A DNA stretch of 64,000 nt. Origin: Amycolatopsis sp. cg9. GTDB lineage: Bacteria; Actinomycetota; Actinomycetes; Mycobacteriales; Pseudonocardiaceae. Shown here in pieces: positions 48,914-57,852 of the stretch. The translations under genes and the position numbers were made by a program. The notes beneath the pieces were generated by a model. It was given only the letters and a program-made list of their open reading frames with translations, was not told where the DNA came from and searched no databases. The stretch spans positions 3,038,001-3,102,000 of the forward strand of contig NZ_CP166850.1 of the NCBI RefSeq assembly GCF_041346945.1, written 5' to 3'. Each line of letters begins with the position of its first letter. Within the stretch, counting starts at the first letter, position 1.

Positions 48914-49032
48914 CGGGCGGCACCTCCGGCGGCGAAGCTGGCCTCGCGGGCCACTGAACCCCCGGAACCCGGACGAGCAGGGGCCTGCCGGCTCGCGTGC
49001 CCCACGACTTCGTGGGCAAGCAAGTTCGTCAC
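48910..49032 (-). CDS. Small ORF upstream of the sigma factor gene
   Basis: 40 codons from GTG with a GAGAGAGGGAG ribosome site; the product begins MTNLLAHEVVGHASRQAPAR and ends FAAGGAAR. Its TGA overlaps the sigma factor ATG (ATGA). It occupies a third of the 314-bp gap between sigma and acyl-CoA ligase genes; the remainder has TATGCT-type -10 sequence (minus, near 49091) and nothing else recognisable. Confidence 0.45.
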   Translation of the reverse strand: MTNLLAHEVVGHASRQAPARPGSGGSVAREASFAAGGAAR

Positions 49033-49227
49033 GGCGACTCCCTCTCTCCGGTCGCGGCGGTGATCAACACCACCCCGCGACGCAGTGCAGCATACGTGTA
49101 GTTACCGCGAAGTAGGTAGTGGCTCCGGGGTTGCGAAGAAGCGACGCTCGCGGTCAGCACCCATGACGTCGCTCCGAATGACAGACTTGCAACGCTTTGG
49201 CCGGGATCGGAGAAAGGCGGGCCGCGG

Positions 49228-50739
49228 GTGAGTGCTCCAGAGGGGACGACATCGGGGGTCGGCGGGCTGCTCTCGCGGGCCGCGGCGACCTGGCCGGACC
49301 ACCCGGCCGTGCGCGAAACCGGCTCCGGCCGCGGCCTGACCCACCAGCAGCTCGAAGCCGCCGCCCAGGTCCAGGCCCAGGCCCTCGCGGACGCGGGGGT
49401 CGCGCCCGGCGACCCGGTCGCACTGCGGCTGCCGACCTCCGTCGATTTCGCGGTCGCGTTCTTCGGCGCGCTGCGCGCCGGGGCGGTCGTCGTGCCGCTG
49501 TCGCCGCAGGTGCCCGGCCCGGAGCTCGAGAAGCTGCTCGAGCACAGCGGTGCCAAGGTTGTCATCCAGCGGGACGCCGAAGCGGAACTGCCGGCCGGGG
49601 TGAGCGGTCTCACTCCGCGAAGCGACCCGGATGGAGTAGTCGAATTCGTCGACGCGGGCCGCGCGGGCGAGGACATCGCCGTCGTTTCGTACACCTCGGG
49701 CACCACCGGGCCGCCGCGCGGCGTGATGCTGTCGCACCGCGCGCTGCTGGCGAACCTGGAGCAGCTCGGCCGCGTCGAGGGCGTCCTGGACCACGACGAC
49801 CGCGTGCTGCTCACCATCCCGCTCTTCCACGTCTACGGCCTGGGGCCCGGCCTGCTGCACGCCGTCGCCGTCGGCGCGACCGCCGTCCTGTCCGAGCGCT
49901 TCGAAGCGCAGCGCACCCTGGACGACTGCGCGGAGCACGGCGTCACCACGATCACCGGCGTCCCGACCATGTACGCCGAGTTCGCCGCGCTCGGCGCCGA
50001 CGAGCTGCGCCGCGGCCTGGCCACCGTGCGCCGGATGACGTCCGGCGCCGCGCCGCTGCACCCGAAGGTGCTGACCGCCATCCGCGAGGGCGCCGGGGTC
50101 GACGTCTACGAGGGCTACGGCCTCACCGAATGCGCGCCGGTGGTGACGTCGACGCTGGTCACGGGCTACCCGAAGCCGGGCTCGGTCGGCCGTCCGCTGC
50201 CCGGGATCGAGCTGCGGCTGGTCGACAGCGACGGCACCGACCAGGCCGTGCCGCTCGACCCGGACGACGTCGACGACGTCTTCGAGGCCGAGGGCGAGAC
50301 CGGGCTGGTGTCGATCCGCGGCGCGAACCTCTTCTCCGGGTACTGGCCCGACGGCGAGCACGGGCCGGATGACGAGGGCTGGTTCCGCACCGGCGACGTC
50401 GGCTACCTCGACGTCGACGGCGACCTGCACCTGGTCGACCGGGCCAACGACCTGATCATCGTCAACGGCTTCAACGTCTTCCCGCGCGAGGTCGAGGAGG
50501 TCATCGGGCAGCTGCCCGAGGTGGCCGAGGCCGCCGTCGTCGGGGTCGTGGACGAGCGAAGCGGCGAAGCGGTGAAGGCGTTCGTGGTGCCGGCGGCCGG
50601 GGCGGCGCTGTCCGAGCAGCAGGTCGTCGACCACTGCGCGGGCCACCTGGCCGGGTACAAGGTGCCGCACCTGGTGGAGTTCGCCGAGTCGCTGCCGCAC
50701 TCGGCCACCGGGAAGCTGCGCCGCCTGCGGCTGCGGTAG
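49228..50739 (+). CDS. AMP-binding long-chain acyl-CoA ligase-like enzyme
   Basis: 503 residues, ANL superfamily. P-loop VVSYTSGTTGPPRGVMLSHR, MTSGAAPLHPKV, adenine motif YEGYGLTECAPVV, hinge GWFRTGDVGYLDVDGDL and the C-terminal catalytic Lys in SATGKLRRLRL. It activates a carboxylic acid, probably a fatty acid, to acyl-AMP and acyl-CoA. Substrate length is undetermined. It starts with GTG after an imperfect ribosome site and is followed 12 bp later by the glutaredoxin-like gene. Confidence 0.9.
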   Translation: MSAPEGTTSGVGGLLSRAAATWPDHPAVRETGSGRGLTHQQLEAAAQVQAQALADAGVAPGDPVALRLPTSVDFAVAFFGALRAGAVVVPLSPQVPGPELEKLLEHSGAKVVIQRDAEAELPAGVSGLTPRSDPDGVVEFVDAGRAGEDIAVVSYTSGTTGPPRGVMLSHRALLANLEQLGRVEGVLDHDDRVLLTIPLFHVYGLGPGLLHAVAVGATAVLSERFEAQRTLDDCAEHGVTTITGVPTMYAEFAALGADELRRGLATVRRMTSGAAPLHPKVLTAIREGAGVDVYEGYGLTECAPVVTSTLVTGYPKPGSVGRPLPGIELRLVDSDGTDQAVPLDPDDVDDVFEAEGETGLVSIRGANLFSGYWPDGEHGPDDEGWFRTGDVGYLDVDGDLHLVDRANDLIIVNGFNVFPREVEEVIGQLPEVAEAAVVGVVDERSGEAVKAFVVPAAGAALSEQQVVDHCAGHLAGYKVPHLVEFAESLPHSATGKLRRLRLR

Positions 50740-50751
50740 GAAGGCTGGGAT

Positions 50752-51000
50752 ATGAAGGACGTCATGGCGCACGAAGTGACGGTCATGGGCCGGGACGGCT
50801 GCCACCTCTGCGAGGTCGCGGAGACCGAGGTCGCGCGGATCTGCGGGGAGCTCGGCGTCGCGTGGCGGGCCGAGGACGTCGACACGGACCCGGAGTGGCG
50901 CGCGGAGTACGGCGACCGCGTCCCGGTGATCCTGGTCGACGGCGCCGAGCACGGCTACTGGCGCGTCGAAGAGGACCGGCTGCGGCGCGCGCTCGCTTGA
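50752..51000 (+). CDS. Glutaredoxin-like protein (Rv0508-like)
   Basis: 82 residues, thioredoxin fold with redox motif GCHLC (Cys18/Cys21 region), VDTDPEWRAEYGDRVPVI including the cis-Pro, and HGYWRVEEDRLRRAL. DUF836/glutaredoxin-like family; it may serve mycothiol- or thioredoxin-linked disulfide exchange. ATG codons at 1 and 5 are both possible starts. Confidence 0.88.
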   Translation: MKDVMAHEVTVMGRDGCHLCEVAETEVARICGELGVAWRAEDVDTDPEWRAEYGDRVPVILVDGAEHGYWRVEEDRLRRALA

Positions 51001-51064
51001 GCCGTAACACGTCCGTAAGCCGTTCCGGGCAGCCTCTCGGCGCTCGCGCTCCGAAGATGGAGGC

Positions 51065-52648
51065 GTGAGCACTCTGCAGGACGCGCCCCCGGCGGCACGC
51101 CGGCTTTCGCTGCCGGTCGCGACCCTGATCGGGATCCTCGCGCTGGCCGCCGCCCTCGGCGTGGGGCACCTGGTCGCGGCCTTCGTCGGCTACACGGCGT
51201 CGCCGTTCATCGCGGTGGCCAACTACGTCGTCGACCACAGCCCGACCGGGATCGTGAAGTGGGCCGAGCGGACGCTGGGCACCTGGGACAAGCCGGTGCT
51301 GAAGCTCGGGCTCGCCGTGGTGCTGGTCCTGTTCGCGCTGCTCGCCGGGCAGCTTTCGCGCCGGACCCCGCGCGCCGGGCAGATCCTGGTCTTCGTCCTC
51401 GGCGCCGCCGGCGTCGCCGCCGTCTACGTGCGCTCGGACCTCGGGCAGGTGGCGCTGCTCGCGCCGGTCGCCGCCCTGGTCGCCGGGCTCGCGGTGTTCA
51501 CCTGGCTGCACCGGATCGCACTTTCACGTGAAAGTGACCACCAGGGGGCCGCACTTTCACGTGAAAGTGCGGCTTGCGGAGCTTCGCGGCGGAAGTTCCT
51601 GCGCGCCGGGGTCGGCGTCGTCGCGGGCTCGGGGGTCGCGGCGGTGGTCGGCCAGGTGGCCGGGACCAGCTCGGGCGCCGAGGACTCGCGGGCCGCCGTC
51701 GGGCCGCTGGTGCCGGCGCGGACGGTGCCGCCGCTGCCCGCGGACGCGGACTTCGCGAAGCTCGGCTCGCCGCCCTTCATCACGCCGAACGGCGACTTCT
51801 ACCGCATCGACACCGCGCTGGTCGTCCCGCAGATCCGGACCGAGGACTGGAGCCTGCGCATCCACGGGATGGTCGACCGCGAGGTGACGTTCTCCTACGC
51901 CGACATCCGCAGCCGGCCGCTGGTCGAGCGCCGGGTGACGCTGACGTGCGTGTCCAACGAGGTCGGCGGCCCGCTGATCTCGAACGCCAGCTGGATCGGC
52001 GTCGACCTGGTGGACCTGCTCGACCAGGCGGGCGTGCAGGCGGGCGCGGAGCAGATGTTCGCCACCAGCGTCGACGGCTGGACCTGCGGCACCCCGGCGA
52101 ACGCCGCCCTCGATCCCCAGCGCGGCGCGATGCTGGCGATCGGCATGAACGGCGAGCCGCTCCCGGTCGAGCACGGCTTCCCGGCGCGGATCGTGATCCC
52201 CGGGCTGTACGGGTACGTGTCGGCGACCAAGTGGGTCGAGTCGCTGGAGTTCACGAAGTGGAGCGACCGGCAGGCGTACTGGCTCAGCCGCGGGTGGGGC
52301 GAGCAGGCGCCGATCAAGACGGAGTCCCGCATCGACACCCCGACGGGCTTCGCGCGGGTGCCCGCGGGCAAGGTCCGGCTGGCGGGGACGGCGTGGGCCC
52401 AGCACACCGGCATCGCGAAGGTGGAGGTCCGGCTGGACCAGGGCAGTTGGCTCCCGGCGACGCTGTCGGCCGAGGTGAGCAAGGACACCTGGCGGATGTG
52501 GTGGATCGAGCTCGACGTGCCGCCGGGGACGCACCAGGCGTTCGTCCGGGCGACGGACCAGGACGGGTACACGCAGACGGAGAACCGCGCGGACCCGGTC
52601 CCGGACGGCGCCACGGGCTGGCACTCGGTGAGCCTGGACGCGAGCTGA
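51065..52648 (+). CDS. Membrane-anchored molybdopterin-dependent oxidoreductase (sulfite-oxidase/YedY fold)
   Basis: 527 residues. Four membrane helices occupy residues about 12-155. A linker (about 152-175) is encoded by two in-frame family A palindromes and reads ALSRES twice. Then comes a twin-arginine-like RRKFLRAGVGVVAGSGVAAV segment and the molybdopterin domain with DWSLRIHGMVDREVTFSYAD, the Moco-ligating Cys in VTLTCVSNEVGG and ATKWVESLEF; a C-terminal dimerisation domain (VRLAGTAWAQHTGIAKVEVR) ends it. It is probably an extracytoplasmic oxidase or reductase feeding the membrane helices; substrate unknown. GATGGAGG precedes the GTG. Confidence 0.85.
   Translation: MSTLQDAPPAARRLSLPVATLIGILALAAALGVGHLVAAFVGYTASPFIAVANYVVDHSPTGIVKWAERTLGTWDKPVLKLGLAVVLVLFALLAGQLSRRTPRAGQILVFVLGAAGVAAVYVRSDLGQVALLAPVAALVAGLAVFTWLHRIALSRESDHQGAALSRESAACGASRRKFLRAGVGVVAGSGVAAVVGQVAGTSSGAEDSRAAVGPLVPARTVPPLPADADFAKLGSPPFITPNGDFYRIDTALVVPQIRTEDWSLRIHGMVDREVTFSYADIRSRPLVERRVTLTCVSNEVGGPLISNASWIGVDLVDLLDQAGVQAGAEQMFATSVDGWTCGTPANAALDPQRGAMLAIGMNGEPLPVEHGFPARIVIPGLYGYVSATKWVESLEFTKWSDRQAYWLSRGWGEQAPIKTESRIDTPTGFARVPAGKVRLAGTAWAQHTGIAKVEVRLDQGSWLPATLSAEVSKDTWRMWWIELDVPPGTHQAFVRATDQDGYTQTENRADPVPDGATGWHSVSLDAS
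51519..51572. repeat. Palindromic repeat, family A copies 2 and 3, inside a coding region
   Basis: CACTTTCACGTGAAAGTG occurs at 51519-51536 and again at 51552-51569, the second with CCG/CGG flanks making a 24-bp palindrome (51549-51572). The two units are 33 bp apart (11 codons), so both are read in the same frame and encode ALSRES twice. Elsewhere in the window this element lies between genes. Confidence 0.85.
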
Positions 52649-52653
52649 CGGCC

Positions 52654-52723
52654 GGTCCGAACGCCGTGAACGACTCGTTCATGGCGTCGGACGCGGTGAA
52701 CGACTCGTTCATGGCGTCGGACC
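52654..52723. repeat. Palindromic repeat, family E copies 2 and 3
   Basis: Starts five bases after the molybdo-oxidoreductase stop. Two GTGAACGACTCGTTCATGG units in tandem (52666 and 52696) are enclosed by outer arms GGTCCG / CGGACC. Each unit is itself palindromic, and the whole can fold as one long hairpin. The gap 52649-52978 holds this element and then the Rex operator and rex promoter. Confidence 0.75.
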
Positions 52724-52829
52724 GGCGGACGGTGGAGTGCCGGAAGTGCCTGGCGGGCAAGGATTCTGACGCCGTGTCGTGATCCGCGGGGGTGTCCCGG
52801 CCGTCGGGAACCGCCTCCGACCAGTGACT

Positions 52830-52847
52830 TTGTGCGTGCGTTCACAA
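52830..52847. promoter_or_regulatory. Rex operator (ROP) upstream of rex-hem cluster
   Basis: TTGTGCGTGCGTTCACAA, an 18-bp near-palindrome with one arm deviation, fits the Rex operator consensus TGTGAACNNNTTCACA. TACCGT at 52854-52859 is a likely -10, so the site covers the -35 and spacer. In Streptomyces Rex represses rex-hemACD through such a site and is released by NADH. Confidence 0.85.
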
Positions 52848-52978
52848 GTGGTCTACCGTAGGACCATCGCCCCCGGGCGGTCCGGCATCGAACCGGACTC
52901 CGAGTCCTGGGTCAAGACACAGTTCGGCACGGCCGTGGCGATGGCCGCCGGGTGCACAGCGGGCAGGAGAAGACGGGC

Positions 52979-53893
52979 GTGGTGACACAGCGGGGGAGGC
53001 GCGACGCGGCGGACTCCCCGGGCCGGGCCCCGCGACGGCCCCGCCGCTCGACCGCCCCGGACGCCGACAACGCCCCCACCGCCGAGATGCCCGCCGTACC
53101 CGCCGACGCCGACGGCCGCAACGGGGATGCCCCCGAGGCCGTCCGGGCGAAGTCGATCCCCGAAGCGGCCGTCGCGCGGCTCGCCGTCTACCTGCGCGTG
53201 CTGTCCGGTATGCGTGACCAGGGCGCCACGACGGTGTCCAGCGAAGAGCTGTCCCAAGCCGCGGGCGTCAATTCCGCGAAATTGCGCAAAGACCTCTCCT
53301 ACCTCGGCTCCTACGGCACCCGGGGCGTCGGCTACGAAGTCAGCGTCCTGGTGAGCCAGATCGAGCGCATCCTCGGCCTGACCCGGCAGCACAAGGTGGC
53401 CGTGGTCGGCATCGGCAACCTGGGCCACGCGCTGGCGAACTACGGCGGCTTCCCGGGGCGCGGTTTCCCGGTCGAAGCGCTGTTCGACCTGGACGCGGAC
53501 CTGATCGGCGTGCCGGTCGGCGGGCTGCCGGTGTCGCACATGGACGACATCCCGCGGATCTGCGCCGAGCGCGGCATCTCCATCGGCGTGATCGCCACCC
53601 CGCCCACCGCGGCGCAGTCGGTGTGTGACCGCCTGGTCGCGGGCGGTGTCCAGTGCATCCTCAACTTCGCCCCGGTGGTGCTGCAGGTTCCTGCTCACAT
53701 CGAGGTCCGCAAAGTGGATTTGGCCGTCGAGCTGCAGATACTCTCGTTCCACGTAGCCCGCCGCGCGGACGACGCCGCCGGTGATCAGGGCAATTCCGGA
53801 TTACGCGGTCCCGGTGCGCCGTCCGAGAATGGGAACGGCAGGCGGAACGGTTCGGGTCCGGACGGCGGACGGGAAATGGTGGTGCGCTCATGA
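52979..53893 (+). CDS. rex: Redox-sensing transcriptional repressor Rex
   Basis: 304 residues, longer than usual at both ends. A 50-residue disordered N-terminus precedes the winged helix (VSSEELSQAAGVNSAKLRKD, LSYLGSYGTRGVGYEV) and the Rossmann domain VAVVGIGNLGHALANYGGF, with FAPVVLQVPAHIEVRKVDLA and a C-terminal swap helix, then a Gly/Asn-rich tail. It senses the NADH/NAD ratio. The GTG at 52979 follows AGGAG; 52952 and 52982 are alternatives. A ROP lies 130 bp upstream. The stop overlaps a 26-codon ORF that leads into hemA. Confidence 0.94.
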   Translation: MVTQRGRRDAADSPGRAPRRPRRSTAPDADNAPTAEMPAVPADADGRNGDAPEAVRAKSIPEAAVARLAVYLRVLSGMRDQGATTVSSEELSQAAGVNSAKLRKDLSYLGSYGTRGVGYEVSVLVSQIERILGLTRQHKVAVVGIGNLGHALANYGGFPGRGFPVEALFDLDADLIGVPVGGLPVSHMDDIPRICAERGISIGVIATPPTAAQSVCDRLVAGGVQCILNFAPVVLQVPAHIEVRKVDLAVELQILSFHVARRADDAAGDQGNSGLRGPGAPSENGNGRRNGSGPDGGREMVVRS

Positions 53894-53970
53894 GCGAGCT
53901 CGCGAGTGAATCGATCAACACAGCGCTTGCCGCTCAGGCCACGCCGAGCGTGAGCGAGGTGTGCGCATGA
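53890..53970 (+). CDS. Small ORF joining rex and hemA
   Basis: 26 codons from ATG. The ATG overlaps the rex stop (ATGA at 53890-53893) and the TGA overlaps the hemA ATG (ATGA at 53967-53970), so three coding frames are linked without a gap. The peptide begins [16 protein letters not shown] and ends SEVCA. No homologue recognised. It may exist only to carry ribosomes from rex to hemA, or be a regulatory leader peptide. Confidence 0.45.
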   Translation: MSELASESINTALAAQATPSVSEVCA

Positions 53971-55274
53971 GCGTCTTGGCGGTCGGTCTTTCGCATCGCA
54001 GTGCGGAGCTGAGCACGCTCGAGCGCGTCGCGATCCCCGCGCCGGAGGTCGGCAAGGTCCTCGACGAGCTGCAGCAGGCCCAGCACGTCAGCGAGGTCAT
54101 GCTCGTCTCGACGTGCAACCGCATCGAGGTCTACGCCGTCGTCGAGACCTTCCACGGCGGCCTCAACGACGTCTCCGACGTGCTCGCCCGCCAGGCCGGG
54201 ATGGAACCCGCCGAGCTCTACGACAGCCTGTACGTCCACTACGCCGGCGCCGCCGTCGAGCACCTGTTCTCGGTCACCTCGGGCCTCGACTCGATGGTCG
54301 TCGGCGAGACGCAGATCCTCGGCCAGATCCGGTCCGCGTACGCCACCGCGCGCGAGTCCGGCACGGTCGGCCGCACGCTCCACGAGCTGATCCAGACGAC
54401 CCTGCGCGTCGGCAAGCGCGTCCACACCGAGACCGGGCTGGACCAGCTCGGCGCGTCGGTCGTGTCCGAGGCGCTGGCCGCGGCCGGGGACATCGCCGGC
54501 AAGCACGCCGTCATCGTCGGCGCCGGCTCGATGGGCGCGCTGAGCGCGTCGCAGCTGCGCAAGGCCGGGATCGGCGAGATCACCGTGGCCAACCGCACCG
54601 ACGCCCGCGCCCGCCGGCTCGCCGCGAACGTCACCGAGCAGGGCGTGCCCGCCCGCGCGGTGCCGCTGTCCGGCGTCGCCGACGCGGTCCGCGACGCCGA
54701 CGTCGTCATCTGCTGCACCGGCGCGCAGGACGCCGTCTTCACGCCGGAGCACGTGCTGCCCCGCGGCGGCCGCGCCCTGGTCGTCTGCGACCTCGGCCTG
54801 CCCCGCGACGTCGACCCGGCCGTCGGCGAGCTGGCCGGTGTCCGCGTGGTCGACCTCGCCACCATCCAGCGCCGGATGCGCGAAGCCGGCACCCCGACCA
54901 CCGAGCGCCAGACCGCCAAGGCGACCGGGATCGTCCTCGACGAGGTGCGCGACTACCTCGCCGGGCAGCGCAGCGCCGAGGTGACCCCGACCGTGACCGC
55001 GTTGCGCAAGCGCGCGGCCGAGGTCGTCGACGCCGAGCTGCTCCGGCTGGACAACCGGCTCCCCGAGCTCGACGCCGGGGTCCGCGAAGAGGTCGGCCGC
55101 ACGGTGCGCCGGGTGGTCGACAAGCTGCTCCACGCGCCGACGGTGCGGGTCAAGCAGCTGGCCGCCGAGACGGCCGACACCGACTACGCGAACGCGTTGC
55201 GAGAACTGTTCTGCCTCGACCCGCAGGCACCGGCCGCCGTGGCGAGCCCGAAGCCCCCACCAGAGAAGAAGTAG
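53967..55274 (+). CDS. hemA: Glutamyl-tRNA reductase
   Basis: 435 residues. Catalytic Cys50 in [15 protein letters not shown], the active-site [14 protein letters not shown], tRNA/substrate region [25 protein letters not shown] motif [17 protein letters not shown], and the C-terminal spinal helix with dimerisation domain. It reduces Glu-tRNA to glutamate-1-semialdehyde, the first step of C5 heme synthesis. The ATG at 53967 overlaps the small ORF stop. It is in the rex-hemACD order of Streptomyces. Confidence 0.96.
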   Translation: MSVLAVGLSHRSAELSTLERVAIPAPEVGKVLDELQQAQHVSEVMLVSTCNRIEVYAVVETFHGGLNDVSDVLARQAGMEPAELYDSLYVHYAGAAVEHLFSVTSGLDSMVVGETQILGQIRSAYATARESGTVGRTLHELIQTTLRVGKRVHTETGLDQLGASVVSEALAAAGDIAGKHAVIVGAGSMGALSASQLRKAGIGEITVANRTDARARRLAANVTEQGVPARAVPLSGVADAVRDADVVICCTGAQDAVFTPEHVLPRGGRALVVCDLGLPRDVDPAVGELAGVRVVDLATIQRRMREAGTPTTERQTAKATGIVLDEVRDYLAGQRSAEVTPTVTALRKRAAEVVDAELLRLDNRLPELDAGVREEVGRTVRRVVDKLLHAPTVRVKQLAAETADTDYANALRELFCLDPQAPAAVASPKPPPEKK

Positions 55275-55276
55275 TA

Positions 55277-56224
55277 GTGACCAGAGTCATTCGCATGGGC
55301 ACGCGCGGCTCCAAGCTCGCGCTCGCCCAGACCGGGACCGTCGCCGACGCCCTGCGCGCCACCGGCGCCGAGGTCGAGATCGTCAAGGTGACCACGCCCG
55401 GTGACCAGTCGTCCGCGCCGATTCCCACGATCGGGGTCGGCGTCTTCACGTCGGCGCTGCGGGAAGCGTTGCTGCGCAACGAGGTCGACGTCATCGTCCA
55501 CTCCTACAAGGACCTGCCGACCGCGCCGGAGGCGGGCATCACGCTCGCCGCCGTGCCGCCGCGCGAGGACCCGCGGGACGCGCTCATCGCGCGCGACGGG
55601 CTCACGCTGGGCGAGCTGCTGCCCGGGTCCACAGTGGGCACCGGCTCGCCGCGGCGCACCGCTCAGCTGCGTGCGCTGGGCCTCGGTTTGGAAATCGTGC
55701 CGATTCGCGGCAATATCGACACTCGCATGCGCAAGGTGACCGACGGCGAGCTCGACGCCGTGGTGCTCGCGCGTGCCGGACTGGCCAGGGTCGGACTGGC
55801 CGAGGCGATCACCGAGACCCTCGACCCGATCCAGATGCTGCCCGCGCCCGCACAGGGCGCGCTGGCGGTGGAGTGCCGGTCCGCCGACGTGGACCTGGAG
55901 CACCTGCTCGCATCCACATTGGACGACGAGGGCACGCGGGCCGCGGTGACGGCCGAGCGGGCCCTGCTGGCCGCGCTCGAGGCGGGGTGCAGCGCGCCGG
56001 TGGGCGCGCTCGCCGAGATCGTCGAAGATCTCGACGCCGAGGGCAAGGTCGTGGAACGGATCTCGCTGCGCGGCACCGCCGCGGCCGAGGGCGAGAACGG
56101 CGCGGTGGACATGGTCCGGGCTTCCGCGCTGGCCGACAAGGACCAGGCCGCCCAGCTGGGCAAGGACCTGGCCGCCGAGCTGCTGGACCTCGGAGCCGGA
56201 GCCCTCTCCGGTCCCGCTCAGTAG
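55277..56224 (+). CDS. hemC: Hydroxymethylbilane synthase (porphobilinogen deaminase)
   Basis: 315 residues. N-terminal [31 protein letters not shown], active-site [25 protein letters not shown], and the dipyrromethane-cofactor Cys238 in [16 protein letters not shown]. It polymerises four porphobilinogens. It starts two bases after the hemA stop. A GC-rich hairpin overlaps its stop. Confidence 0.96.
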   Translation: MTRVIRMGTRGSKLALAQTGTVADALRATGAEVEIVKVTTPGDQSSAPIPTIGVGVFTSALREALLRNEVDVIVHSYKDLPTAPEAGITLAAVPPREDPRDALIARDGLTLGELLPGSTVGTGSPRRTAQLRALGLGLEIVPIRGNIDTRMRKVTDGELDAVVLARAGLARVGLAEAITETLDPIQMLPAPAQGALAVECRSADVDLEHLLASTLDDEGTRAAVTAERALLAALEAGCSAPVGALAEIVEDLDAEGKVVERISLRGTAAAEGENGAVDMVRASALADKDQAAQLGKDLAAELLDLGAGALSGPAQ

Positions 56225-56240
56225 CGCTCTCGCGAGCGCT
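56223..56240 (+). terminator. Hairpin between hemC and hemD
   Basis: AGCGCTC (56223-56229) and GAGCGCT (56234-56240) pair around TCGC, directly at the hemC stop. As hemD is probably in the same transcript, this could reduce rather than stop readthrough, or protect the hemC 3' end. Confidence 0.45.
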
Positions 56241-56307
56241 TCTCAAGACGTAGGAGACCTGCGTCCGTGCGACCCAGCACGGCCGCCGCAAGAGGAGAAA
56301 CGCACAG

Positions 56308-57840
56308 ATGACCCCCGCGCGAAAGACCACCGGGCGCGTAGCGTTCGTGGGCTCCGGGCCCGGCGACGCCGGCCTGCTCACGGTCCGTGCCCAGGAGCTG
56401 CTGACCAAGGCCGAGGTCGTGGTGACCGACCCCGACGTGCCCCAGGCCGTGCTGGCCATGGCCGCCGAGGGCGCCGAGGTCCGGCCCGCCGTCGGCGAGG
56501 CCGCCGAGGTCGCCAAGGACCTGACCGCCGAAGCGAAGGCCGGCCGGCTGGTGCTGCGGCTGGTCGCGGGCGACCCGCTGACCACCCCGGCCGTGGTGGC
56601 CGAGGTCCAGGCGGTCGCGCGCACGAGCGCCGTGTTCGACGTCATCCCGGGTGTTTCCCCGGGCGCGGCCGTCCCGGCGTACGCGGGCGTCGCGCTGGGC
56701 GGCACGCACGTCGAGGTCGACGTCCGCGGCGACGTCGACTGGGCGGCACTGGCCGCCGCGCCCGGCCCGCTGGTGCTGCACGCGACGTCGGCGCACCTGG
56801 CCGAGGCCGCGTCGGCGCTGACCGGCAACGGCGTCCCGGCGTCGACCCCGGTCGCGGTCACCGCGAACGGCACCATCAACACCCAGCGCACCCTCGACAC
56901 CACGCTCGAGAAGGTCGCCAACGACGCGGGCGAGCTCGTCGGCCCGCTGATCGTCACGATCGGCCAGGCCGCCGGGCACCGCTCGAAGCTGTCGTGGTGG
57001 GAATCGCGCGCGCTCTACGGCTGGAAGGTCCTGGTGCCGCGCACCAAGGAGCAGGCCGGCGAGATGGCCGAGCGCCTGCGCGGCCACGGCGCGACGTCGC
57101 ACGAGGTGCCCACGATTTCGGTCGAGCCGCCCCGCAGCCCGGCGCAGATGGAGCGCTCGGTCAAGGGCCTGGTCGACGGCCGCTACCAGTGGATCGTCTT
57201 CACCTCCACCAACGCGGTCCGCGCGGTGTGGGAGAAGTTCGAGGAGTTCGGGCTCGACGCTCGCGCGTTCTCCGGCGTGAAGATCGCCTGCGTCGGCGAA
57301 TCGACCGCGGCGAAGGTGCGCTCGTTCGGCATCATCCCGGAGCTGGTCCCGTCGGGCGAGCAGTCGTCCGAGGGCCTGCTGGCCGAGTTCCCGCCGTACG
57401 ACGACGTCCTCGACCCGGTCGACCGCGTGCTGCTGCCGCGGGCGGACATCGCCACCGAGACCCTGTCGGCCGGCCTGCGCGAGCGGGGCTGGGAGATCGA
57501 CGACGTAACGGCCTACCGGACCGTCCGGGCGGCGCCGCCGCCCGCCGAGACCCGCGAGATGATCAAGACCGGCGGTTTCGACGCGGTCTGCTTCACCTCG
57601 TCTTCGACCGTGCGCAACCTGGTCGGCATCGCCGGCAAGCCGCACACCCGCACGCTGGTCGCGTGCATCGGCCCGAAGACCGCGGAGACCGCCGTGGAGT
57701 TCGGGCTCCGGGTCGACGTCCAGCCGGAGAAGGCCGACGTGCCGCACCTGGTGGACGCGCTGGCCGAGCACGCGGCGCGGCTTCGCGCCGAGGGTGCGCT
57801 GCCGCCGCCGCGCAAGGCGAAGCGGGCCCGCCGCTCCTGA
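56308..57840 (+). CDS. hemD: Bifunctional-type uroporphyrinogen-III C-methyltransferase / uroporphyrinogen-III synthase
   Basis: 510 residues. Residues 10-230 are a SUMT-like domain (VGSGPGDAGLLTVRAQELL, LRLVAGDPLTT, VIPGVSPGAAVPAYAGVALG), but the GDP loop is diverged from the GGDPFVFGRG of active enzymes. Residues 245-495 are uroporphyrinogen-III synthase (KVLVPRTKEQAGEMAERLR, FTSTNAVRAVWEKF, AACVGESTA-type sequence, FTSSSTVRNLVGI). The fusion is usual in actinobacteria (Rv0511). HemD closes the tetrapyrrole ring; whether the methyltransferase half is active toward siroheme/B12 is doubtful. AGAGGAGAAACG precedes the ATG. Confidence 0.93.
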   Translation: MTPARKTTGRVAFVGSGPGDAGLLTVRAQELLTKAEVVVTDPDVPQAVLAMAAEGAEVRPAVGEAAEVAKDLTAEAKAGRLVLRLVAGDPLTTPAVVAEVQAVARTSAVFDVIPGVSPGAAVPAYAGVALGGTHVEVDVRGDVDWAALAAAPGPLVLHATSAHLAEAASALTGNGVPASTPVAVTANGTINTQRTLDTTLEKVANDAGELVGPLIVTIGQAAGHRSKLSWWESRALYGWKVLVPRTKEQAGEMAERLRGHGATSHEVPTISVEPPRSPAQMERSVKGLVDGRYQWIVFTSTNAVRAVWEKFEEFGLDARAFSGVKIACVGESTAAKVRSFGIIPELVPSGEQSSEGLLAEFPPYDDVLDPVDRVLLPRADIATETLSAGLRERGWEIDDVTAYRTVRAAPPPAETREMIKTGGFDAVCFTSSSTVRNLVGIAGKPHTRTLVACIGPKTAETAVEFGLRVDVQPEKADVPHLVDALAEHAARLRAEGALPPPRKAKRARRS

Positions 57841-57852
57841 GGTTCGTTGGTC

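Noticed and set aside
56308..57840. Frameshift fusion artefact joining two separate hem genes
   Set aside because: SUMT-HemD fusions are the normal actinobacterial form, including mycobacterial HemD.
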